From Intoshia linei (Eukaryota; Orthonectida; Rhopaluridae), in assembly GCA_001642005.1 (NCBI GenBank), contig LWCA01000389.1, forward strand, positions 1-29,262: 29,262 nucleotides of DNA. The letters run 5' to 3'. Of the stretch, positions 13,098 through 25,000 are shown in pieces. How positions within the stretch are numbered: the first letter of the stretch is position 1; each line of letters starts with the position of its first letter. The translations under genes and the position numbers were made by a program. The notes beneath the pieces were generated by a model. That model was not told where the DNA came from. It ran no database searches and saw nothing but the letters and a program-made list of their open reading frames with translations.

Positions 13098-16000
13098 TTA
13101 ATAATTTATTATATTTACAGATTCGTAATTTATGTACATTTGTGAATCCTGAATATTTTTAGGTATAAGACTGTATAAATATTTAATTCTTTCATAATGC
13201 TAAATAAAAAAATTTAAATTATTGAAATCATATTAATTACAGTGTACTGGACTGAATCTCTATCACATTTTTTAAGGTATTCAAGTTCAAAAGTTTTGAC
13301 AATTTTTTTTATGGTTTTGATGGGATAATCAGTCAACTTGTTTAAATAATTAAAGTCTTTAAATGAATCTTCCAACTAAAATTATATGATAAAATGAATT
13401 GATAGTTGCAAATACCCGTAGTTGTTCTTTTAGCATAAATTCTACAATAATTACTCCAAAATTCAGTGCTAGTTCCATTTTTTCAATTGAAGTCAAAATA
13501 ATCAGACATCTTTCAGGACTTAAACTCTAATAATAAATAATATTTAAATATATATCTGGGAACGTCCGATTTCTATGTAGCTAGCTGTGACTGTTGTTAT
13601 TACGAAATCAGGATGGTATTTAACCAAAAAAATAAAAATATTAATTAATTTACCTTGTTAATTAATAATATTTAAGAATAAATGATACAGTATAACCATT
13701 ATTTGTGCACTTTTTCGAAACCATGATAATTTCATAATATATTTGTATTTTGTTAAAAGTACGTCAAATAAACCTCAACAGTGAAACAAATCTTAATACA
13801 ATGAAAAAATTAATTTCGCAATTAGTAGTTACTGACGTATTCATGTATAAATAATATAATAATTTACCAGTAATTGATACCAAATTTCTTTTTTAATTTC
13901 CATTTTATATTTAACACAATATTCGGCAACATATTCATAATAATATGATTTTATATCGTCCCTTAAATTGTCTAAATATGTTTCAAGCGTAGTCCATAAT
14001 TTATTGTATTTTTTTAGGTTTAATTCAGCTAATCTATTAATATATTAATTATAAATTGAAAAACGACTTATCGAAAAAACTGAGGGAAAAACAATTACAA
14101 AGTTTTAAACAATTCTAAATATAAATTCCTAACGATTTTGATTAATCTTAAATTTTACTTGATTTTCATTAAATGTATGTTCATGAAGAAAAATCAATAT
14201 CAGACAGTTCCAACATGGTTGTCAAATTGTCACAAAAAAAACAATAATCCATCTACAACAGGTGTTTTCGATTCAAATAGTGTACGGACCCTATTTCAAA
14301 ATATTTATTTTTTGGACCCAAAAGAAACATTAACTATACAACATTTAAGAAAAAATAAAAGGTTTTTTCTTATAAGATTTGGTAAAATAGTGTTTTTCAA
14401 AAAATTATTGGATAAAGCTGATTTTTGCCTTAATTTAGGTTTTATTAAATGTAATTAACGGTGGGATAAAAGTAGGTCTTTTGATATAATAATGTAGTGG
14501 TCATCTAGACCACCCATTCTCAACGGGGTCCACAGCACTTTTTTTGGGGTCCTTGAAAATTATATACATTTATTACATATTATAGACATTTTCAGTAACA
14601 TAAAGTCGTTTTTAAAATATAAAGGGTCAGAAATACTAATATATAACGTGAAAATCATGTAAACGTAAATTCTTTGGTATAAAATTAAATTACTCACAAG
14701 TGTAAAAACTTATTGGGAAACCTTCATTGTTCTATTTTAAAAGCAGCGGTTTTATTTCATTATTTTATTAAAATTTATGACCGAGGCAAGTTTCTAGTCA
14801 TAAAAAAAGCTTTAAATTTCAAATTGAAAATGGGACAAAAAATCAGTCAATATTCATAATTCTATGAAACATCAACCAAGGGATATAAAATATTAATTCT
14901 TCACAGGAAAGATAGATAATATAGAATTTTTATTGATCTGATAAAATATGTAGTAAACAATACCTAAAAAACATGTTCCATTTTGGGAACATTGACGAGT
15001 TAAAAGTTAATATTAATAGTTCATCAAGTTTATCAACTGGCAAAAATAGAGTACTCCATGTCTTTTGACCATCATTCGTTTCACTCAAATGTAATGATTC
15101 ATTAAAAATTGTCATTATTATTAATTTTTTTGGGGGTCCACAGGTTTTATGTAATATCATCTTAGGAGTCCAAAGACTCAATCAGGAACCACTGAATTGT
15201 ATTGTTTAAAAATAGTAATAGTGGCAAAAGTAAAAGGTTCAGTATGAGTGATTTAATGTATATTATTTATATCAACGTTGATATTAAAAATTACTTAATA
15301 TTGGATTCTTGAGTAGACTTGTCGTATAAATTCCAATGAACAGCCAATCTAAACATACAATAAAAAATTAATATAATCAATAACAAAACAAAAAAAAATA
15401 CGATTTAGCATAATCTTTAAAGAAGCAGTCCATTTTTAAATTTGGATTGTAAACATACAAGGTGAACGCGTAATCGTATCGGTTCACTTTACATAAACAA
15501 TTTAGAATTGTTTGTAAAGATCCCTTTTGACCAAATAAATCTAAATTAAATTAAAAAATATATACAAAATTCCATCATTATAAATATACAACGAATCGCA
15601 ATAATTCCCTTATTTTGCATACATAATGAGCAATATAGTACACACAAAGTAGTAAAGTACCTGCACACGGTTTTATTCAGATTGACAATAAAAAATTTAG
15701 TAAATTTATAGTTAATTACCGGAATATTTAAAATTGTATGTGTTGATCAACAAAATTTTAGCATTTAGTGCCGAATGCTCATATTTCAAGTCATCAAGAT
15801 TCATATACAAAGGTTCGTATCCTATTTGAAAGATTAAATCAAAAAATTTGAACATACCATATAACTTGATTGCAAATAGTTTAGAATTTTTGTTCCACTA
15901 AACATTACAATAACAAAAAGTTAATTTAATACAAGAAATATATTTTAGTATAATTATAAAATACGGTCAAATAGATATAGTTTAGATAAAAAATATTAAT

Positions 16001-19000
16001 CAATTATTACTATATAATATACAGTGTTTCCTAATTGTAGAGTCTGGGAACCTTCACAAATTTATGAAGAGTTTAGATAAGGTGGGAAAATGCATCTTTC
16101 TGAATAATTTGAATTATTTTCCATTTAAAATATTAATTTTTATTAAAATAGGATTTTCAGAAAAATATTGGGAAAATCTATTTTTTTTTCTTAAGGGTTG
16201 CTAACATTAGGTTTTTTTTGAGATCAGATAGAGGAATTTTTGATCTAAAAGTTTGGTAAAATTGGATTTTTTCCCTAAGGTTGGGTTTTTCTCATAATAT
16301 TTTACTAAATTGAACAAAATATGCTAAAAATTTATGATTCACCACCAATCATCAAAAATTGTTCGCCCCTTGGAGTGACCAGTAACCCCATAAGAAGCAC
16401 TGCTGTATTTGATTAAATTTATTTAGAAGGGTGCGGCCTTATTAAATTTTTTGAGACGTTAGTGCGGCCTTTGAAAAGTAAATTCTTCCCCACCTCTGGC
16501 ATACATTAATGTAATGTTCATTTTGTACCAACAGTAGTTAACTCTGCTGAGAGTCGACTTTTAAATTTATTGTAAGTTTTTGAGGTTTCAATTTATGAAA
16601 ATGCTCATAATTTTAAAAATTATCCAGAATGTTTTATACAATTCTGTGACTTTTTTATTTTGAAAAAAAAAGTAAATTTGTAGGTTTGACCATGAAACTG
16701 TAAGTTTTTGTGATTGAAATTTACGACAATACTGTTAAAACACGTCCCAAAATTTAAGTTCTTTAAAATTTTAAGACTGATTTTATTATTTATTAAACCA
16801 AAAACGGTAATTTAAATTTTTAATATTAAAGGATCAATTTTTGACAATGAAATTTTCGATAAAACATCACTATCGAAAAACTGTATTAGAAATTTGGTTT
16901 TTTTAATTCTAAGACTTTTAATTTTAAAATAACACTACACATTCAATTTTATATAAGTAAAGGTAGATGAGATATGTGTCATACATAATGTTAAGAAAAC
17001 TTGTAAGAATTGCCAAGCTTTAGTGGTATCACCAGTTATATAAAATAAATATCATTACATCGAATTTCGACAATAGAAGCTTTAAATTTGTAATTTATTC
17101 TTTTGATTAAACTGTTATATCAATACACTCAAAAATTGACCGTTAGGTCATTTCATGAAGTGAGACCTGGAATTTTTTAAGATTGAAAGTGAAATGTCAT
17201 AAAAAGGGTTTGGAAACACTGTTGTATAGTCAATTTTGTCAACTTGACTAGTTATTTTTTTCAAAAACATTACCCTTTTTTTAAAAACCACAATAGAATC
17301 ATCACTAGCTTCAATCAGGGCTGAAAGAACCATAGAAAGCCATATTAATGGCCCATAAACGATATCCTTCACCATTGCATTAGCATTTTTAACAATACCA
17401 TAATTATCATGAATATAAGAGTAAACACAGTCCATAAACAAAGTATATTCATCATATAATAATTGGCAAGCTAAATATGGTCACGAAATAATTTCACAGG
17501 ATATACCTTCTGTGAACCTGGAAGATTCTTTTAATAATATATACAAAACATCTACATATTTTCCACGGTTTAATTTATTCAAATCACTCAAAATTTCTTC
17601 CAATATTGTAATAAACTAAATAAAACACAAAATAATATATTGGATTTAGGTTTTTACTAAAAAAGTAGTTTATCGCATAAAATCTATTATGTAATACTTG
17701 TATAACAATGACCTATACAAATTAATTATTATAAACGGGAATGTAACCACCGTACTATTTTGGGATACGTTAAAACTTGAGAACCACTTATAAATAATAT
17801 AATTTGTTTTAAAATACCTTGTAAGTTATTTCATCCGTTAAATTAAGCATTAACACCATACTTAATTTATTTAATGAATCAAAATGACCAATTATATCTT
17901 TTAAACATTCATTTTTACTAAAATATAATTAAAAAATAAGATCTAAGTTTTATTATGATAATTGTAATTGTATTCGTTGTAAAATGTTCAACCGGAACAG
18001 ACTTTAAAGATAAGCATTTTAAAAAGATTTTTTCTAAAAACCAAAAAAATAGTAAAAATTAGTAGTCTGGTTGATAAAATTGTGGTTGAATCGGATAATA
18101 AAAAAATTGGTGTTTCATATTAATAAATGCATCATAGTGTAAGATACAAAAAACTACAGGAACCACGGAGATAATGTACCATCACTATTTTTATACGTAG
18201 AACTTTAGTTTAAAATGAAATATTAATCGAAGTGTATTCTATATTGAATATCTAACAATATATAAGATTGTATACCCTAAAATAAGAATTTAATATAGCA
18301 TAGTTTCTTTATTTCCATATTAACCCATATACTCCCAGTGTGACCATATGGTCACACAACATTACATTTATAAAAACACGTATCAAATTGAAACAAAGTT
18401 AATTAAATATAAAAAATTAAATTAATTAGTATATTATATAACATTCGAGTATATTAGTTATAAGTTTTCACCGATTAGCCTCCTGTGTCACTGACAGTGG
18501 GCCAAAATGATTTTTCAAAGCAAAAAAAAAATTCACTGAAAAAATTTTTTTTATTTTTTTGTTAAAGTTGTGATAACTGAATTTAATGAATATCATATGA
18601 TGAATTCATGTATTGGCTACAATTTGATGAAATAATTAGGTATATTGACATGCGGTTTTATATATACACGCTTTTATTTGCCTTATTCTCCCAATGTGAA
18701 CATATGAAATGTGAACATATGGAATGTGAAATAACTCCATAACTACAATTGGTAATTACCTAAAATTATATATGGTGAAAAATAGACAAGTATGTAATAA
18801 CTTAAAACACGAAATATTTAAATTTTGTAAACACAATCTGAAGTTAATTCAGATTCTCAACACGACTAAAAATTCCTTTTGAATGTGATGGTATATATTC
18901 AGTATCTGCTTTCGATATGTAAAAAATACTTTGTATCAAAATGCAAAAAAATTTTGGTGGTAATTTTTCATTTTCGGTGGCCTCAATATTGGTAGGTTCA

Positions 19001-22000
19001 AAGGTCTAGTGGTTAATAAAAAAATTTTTATAAAAATCAAAGCCAAAAAATTGAAAAAATTTGTCTGGGAGTATATGGGTTAATTATAGAAATCTAAATA
19101 TACTATGCAAATAAATAAATGAACATAAAAATATTGGTAGAATTAAAATAGTGCTTGCAGATGATAACTGTACATTAAAACAGAAAAATGTTTTACGGTA
19201 ACTTTTTTTGAATATTTTATCAAAAATAAAAATGAAATGCTAATACAATTTTTAAATATGTGTGCAGTATCGCAAATTTGATATATAATATAAAAAAAGT
19301 TGGTGACTGCGAGAATGTAAATTTTAAAAGATTGTGGAAAATGGTGCACATGCTACTGAAAAGGTTAGGAACTCCGGTATATAGTAAAATAATAAAATGT
19401 AATGTGTTCTATAATAACTATCTAACAATTTATATTATTGCAGACCCTGTAATAAGAATGTCATATAGCATAGATTCTTTATTTCTATTTAACAACAGAA
19501 ATCTAAATATATTATGCAATTTTATTAATTTATAAAATCACTTCTCCAAACTGTAAATGAAAACACGATATAAATCAGATACTCAGGGAATCGAAAATTA
19601 TCTGGGTTGTATGAGAAATTATTTTAAAAATATAAATGTCTATCACAAGATATAATATTTTCTCATCAACTATCAAACAATACATATTATTGCAGACCCT
19701 TAAATAAGAAAATAATATAGCATAATTTATATTAATTTCATTATCAACAAAAGAAATGTAAACATATGCAGATGAAGTTTTGGTATGAGTACTGAAATCT
19801 ATTCAATTAAACTCAAATGTGTGGTGAAAACATTAATCACCTCAAAAATGTGTTCTGTATTGAATATCTAACAATATAACATTGCAGACCCTAAAATAAG
19901 AAGTTGTTCAGTATAGCATAGTTGATTTGTTATAATTACAGTATGAAATATAAACATTAAAAAATACTATGCAAATAATCAAATAGAATTTATAGCAATT
20001 GCATTGAAATGTTAAAATAAACATAAACAAACCTATTTTCACTAGGCATCGATTCAATACATTCTAAGCATTTATCATACATATACAATTTAATTAAACA
20101 TTCAAATCTCGTTTTCCACAAAAAGGTCTAAAATTTTAATAATTATTTTATCATTAAATTTACCAATTCATCATCAGAGAATTCACTCTCATGTTCCAAA
20201 GTTTTATCAGTTATACTCAATTGCAAAGAGTATTGTTTGTAATTATTTATTACTTTGATTAGCTAAAATATATTATAAAATAACCATAACAGATAAAACT
20301 ACAGTATATCAAAGATAGTCAAGTGACCCAAAAATTTAGAAAACACAAAATTTTTTATGTTCATTAAGGGAATTTTCACAAATTAAAAATATACGATTTT
20401 ATCCCACTCAAGATCAATAATCATCATTCCCAGGAAATTTTCCTTAAACTATGAGTCTTAGATCTTACCGTTCATATTTATCACTAAAAATAAAAGTATT
20501 TAATTATTTTTGACAAGAAATGTAAAAATTAAAAATAATGGATATAAAATACTAAAAATTACTTTAATGTTAAATTCAACTGGCGAGTCAATTTCCGTGG
20601 TTTTTTTCAATATATAATTGAGACAACTGCAATTCAAGTCACCTTTACTTATAGATGCCAAATAATCTTCGCATATCTCACTAAATTTGTTTTAAAATAA
20701 ATAAAATCATGGTTCCAAATTGTCATAATGACACTTGATAAAGTTAAACCCATTTCATCAAATTATTCACCTAAAAACATCCATAATATTTATAATAAAA
20801 AGAGTCGTTCTAGTAATTACAATATTTTGGGTTTTAAGTCAACTTAATCAACAATTATATATTCGTGAGCCCTAGTTTTCTAAAATATTCATTTTTCTTA
20901 ATTTTTGTAATTCCATTGAGGTTTATTAAATAAAATTATTATGTTTATTAAATCTTGAGTCAGAATTCCTGATAATATATAAAACATTTACAACAATACC
21001 ATAAATTACTTTCTGATACGAAGATAGTACACAGTAGGCCCGTTAATATTATTGGCAGGTAGAATTCAAGAGGTTAGTGAAAAAGTTAAAAATAATGAAT
21101 ATCATGGATGCTATCAACGACTATAATTTTTAAATTCTCACAATTTCTAATTCTAAACTAATAGCATATAATAAACATTAATTGATAGTTGTATAGTGAT
21201 TCCTAACACTAACTATCACGTAAATAATTCTCGTTCATAGGTTCCAATTGTGTGAACGATTCAAAAAGCCACAAAAAAACAAATTAGCAACTCATTAATA
21301 AAAAATTACCCTTCCACCATAAGAGATAATCCATAAAAAAGTATACAAGGTAGACTTAAATTAATCAAAAAATTTTTTAAAATTTTAGTTAACTTGATGA
21401 TACATTTCGTTTGTTTGAGCATGTATAAAGTTAAGTATAAAACTGTCATGGCTGTATCTCTAAAAGATCTAAAATTAATATATTTTAAATGAAAATTTTC
21501 GAAAATTACACGAATTTGAACATTCCAAAAATGGCAATACGATTATAATCCTTGAATGTGGGCCACTTTTCAAGGAATATATAGATATTGTTAAAACATA
21601 ACATTTGTAACATTGACATTTTTTCATCTAACAAATAAATATACAAATTGAGAAAATTTACCTGGGATGACTCGTCCGTATTTGATAAACTTTTCAGTTT
21701 TTAATAAAGGTTCCAAACAATTAAAATGTTGATTACTAGAAAATTATATGAATTTAAATGTATATTCTCACCCCTTAAGCTAGATTGTAATGTAAACCAG
21801 CGCTCTCAAAAAGTCATCGGAAATATAGGCGTTCGTAAATATTTGATTATAAAGTAGAGATTCTGATTAATGTAGAATCTACATTGTAGATGTTAAACAA
21901 TTTAAACTTATCGAGCCTTTTACAGAGTATATAGATCAGTGATTCCCAACCTTTTTTAATACATTACCCATATTATAGTACTTATTTCGATATTACCCAC

Positions 22001-25000
22001 TATATTTTTTTAACTGCATATTGGATGGTTTGGTTTTTAAAATAAAAGCCATATAGATTTTGTAATAATTTAATTAAAATTTTAAAACAACTAATTTTAC
22101 AAAATAGTAAAATAATTCCGTATTTTTTTGAAATTGTAAGAAGAATATTTAAATTTTTATTTTTAAAAAACAGGAGTAAATTTTGTTTTTGTCAATAAAG
22201 ATGCAAATTTCTTAACGTGAAATATATCTTACTCGCTGTACCAGAAATAAACTTGAATTTGTGTTTTTAACTTTCTGAGCCTGACGCGACATGTTAGCTT
22301 AAGATAAAATAAAAAACATTTTTAATTTTTTTCACATATAATAAAATGTTACTTTTTTGATAATAATAAAATAGTTTACTACTAAAAAAAAGTCGGTAAA
22401 TACCCACAGGTTGGGAATCACTGATATAGATGGTACGAGTTGTTATCAAATGACAAAATACATAATACTCGGAAATTCCGAGTCGGAATTATATAGGGTA
22501 AGAAATATATCAAAAAATTACACTTGATATTTGTTAAAAGTTTTCACATTTTCCATAGACAAAAATATAATTATTGCATATCTATAAATCAGAGAAACAA
22601 TTTTCTTTTGAAATTCCAAAATGTCTTCATATTTTAATTCGGCCTAGATTATTAAATAAATTACATCAGTGGCTCTCAAGTTGAGAGTCTCAACCTATTA
22701 GCCCTAGCCAATACTTTTTCTATGTTTAATGCAAATTTAAATTAGATATTCACAAATTTCGAAGTTTATCTGATTGTTTTTAATCCTTTTAAATTAGTGT
22801 ACCTCCTTTTTGGTAATTTAATAACTTAATAATTGCAGTATAACACGGATTTTGGCACCATTTTTGAACAGTGCCCCAAAAACTGAGAATAATGATAAAA
22901 TTCTGTTATCTATTAAATTAATTAAACAATAATAGATCAAATTAAGAAAGTTGATAATCATTCGTTGATGACGTACATCAAAAAAAATAATGCATTTATT
23001 TTAAAAATAAACTTTTATAGTATTGATAAATGTATAAATAAAATTGAACATTTGAGAAAGGCAAGAATATTCAAACAAGACAATAAAATCTTAGTACGGC
23101 CTAAGTCCTTATTAACGAAATTTTTGTTAGCGGAAAAATTTATACGGAATTTTGAATTATTTATTTTTTTTAACAAATTTGTATGTACTTAATATGGAGT
23201 CCTAATTATTCAAAAATTTAAAAAACTAATTATCAAATAATTCTAAAAAAAAGTGTATTGAACGTCTACACATTTCCAATATAGAAATATGGGTGAAAAA
23301 AGCTATATAATTCATTCCTTCGCAATTTTTAAATTCTCATTTTCAAAAAATTGTGAATAAAATTTAAATAAAAACTACAACGAAACACTAAAAGTAATAA
23401 AACTTTTATCATTTTTATATTTATTACAATCCTTTGCAATATTGGTAAAATTCGACTAAAATATGTTTATAAAGTGAAGATTCGGTTAATTATTAATACA
23501 TAATTGGTATTTTTAAGTATTTATGAAATTGGTACTGAATATATATCATCAGTGATGATTCATCACATTGAAAATGACAAAATAGGTTTTTATAATTTTA
23601 TTTTTTCTGAAATTTATGCATTTATGACAATTATTAGGATTGGACTGTTTCTACTATATTTTTAATATTATACACACATTCTGTCTAATAAATTAAAAAA
23701 ATAGGATAACAAGTTTTTAAAATTATTTAGGCAAATGTTAACAAACAAAAAATTAAGACTGAATAATTCACTTTAAAGTAAAAAGTAATGATATATAACT
23801 TCAATAATATATTTGTGAAATTTTTGAAAATCCGATTATTGTAAGCGATTAACCTGGTTTTCGATTTATCGGATATCATTCCCTAGTCCTTAAGCTCGCA
23901 TTGGCGTATTTTATTCAATTTATTCCACTATTTACAGTTTTTATTGTTCAAATATACATAATTTCGATTTACACATAGTTTTCCGCTTATTTAATTATTA
24001 TTTAAAATTATATTTATTAATTATCATTTAAGCCTCAATGCCTAATGAATATCCACATCTAACTTTTTTAACACTTAAAATTTAGTATAGTGACATATAT
24101 TGTCATTTCAGTAGCAAATTTTAAAAAACATCGGATTAAATCAATTATAATGATAGTTGGGAACTAATGGGTTAATGAAAGGAGTCCTAGACATTATATC
24201 TCATACATAATGTATATTAAACCTAGATTTAAAATTTTGAATTAAAGTGAAATATATCATCATCTGGGTGACAAAACTTAATACTAAAATGGGTAGCACT
24301 AGACTAGCTAAGAATCCTGATGTAAAATAAAATTATTACATTAAAAAGTAAATTCAAATATTACTTCAACTTGTATAGAAGATTTGACCAAAACTGCCAA
24401 ATAACAACCAATAGAACACGCTTTTTTATAAAAATCGTAAGCAATGTCAATAATTGAAGAACAAACATAATTCGACCATATGCGAGAAGGATAATTTTTA
24501 CTTACAGCTTGCTTTATTTGATTTGAAGGTTTCACTAAAATAAAATTATTGTTAAATTTACAAATAACCTAGTGTTACGCAAGAAGGTATATATTTTTAT
24601 GGTTAATAATAACAAAAATAAAATTAAAAATAATTGTAAACAAGAGTGGAAAAGAATTAAAGCAGGGCTTCTCAACGGTGGAAAAATCAACTCTTGGAAA
24701 CAATTCTCACCATAGTAAATTTTATCAATCTAAACCTATAAGTGATTTTGATTTTTAATTATGAAAGTGGCGATTCTAAAAAATATGTGTGAATTATGGT
24801 GTTAGGGGGCAAAACAAAAAAAATTGAGAACCCCTGAGTTAAAGTATATCGGGTAATTCCGAAATTTTTTTAATTTGTAACAAATCAAGAATGGGTTAAA
24901 TTTAAAATTACATGTATTTTCCAAAAAACTAACATCAATCGAATCAATAACATTACTGATAACTTTTTTGTAATTATCAACATTAGGAAAACATGAAACA

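Noticed and set aside
14138-14458. 106-codon plus-strand frame
   Set aside because: Starts with TTG. It lies in a Nup160 intron, and its second half resembles the AAGATTTGGTAAAAT-type repeat blocks seen in the CAGAGGTGGG elements.
14930-15181. 83-codon minus-strand ATG frame
   Set aside because: It lies entirely inside the hAT-like MITE 14511-15194 and includes its subterminal GGGGTCC repeats. It shows no Nup160 similarity.
16980-17060. Possible extra Nup160 exon with KAWQFLQ on the minus strand
   Set aside because: An in-frame TGA lies just upstream with no acceptor after it. The family segment with the W-x-x-L-x-x-Y-L motif is already supplied by the exon at 13868-14033.
17148-17273. Open continuation of the Nup160 exon 17274-17470 to a stop at 17148
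   Set aside because: The donor AGG|GTAATG at 17273 joins in phase with the next family-matching exon (15858-15897), so the extension is most likely intron.
18324-19079. CRISPR-like array suggested by repeated CATATG-containing words
   Set aside because: The words are palindromic subterminal motifs of a piggyBac-like element. Spacing is irregular and the DNA is eukaryotic.
22965-23192. 75-codon plus-strand frame
   Set aside because: Starts with TTG, lies in a Nup160 intron, and has no recognisable motif.
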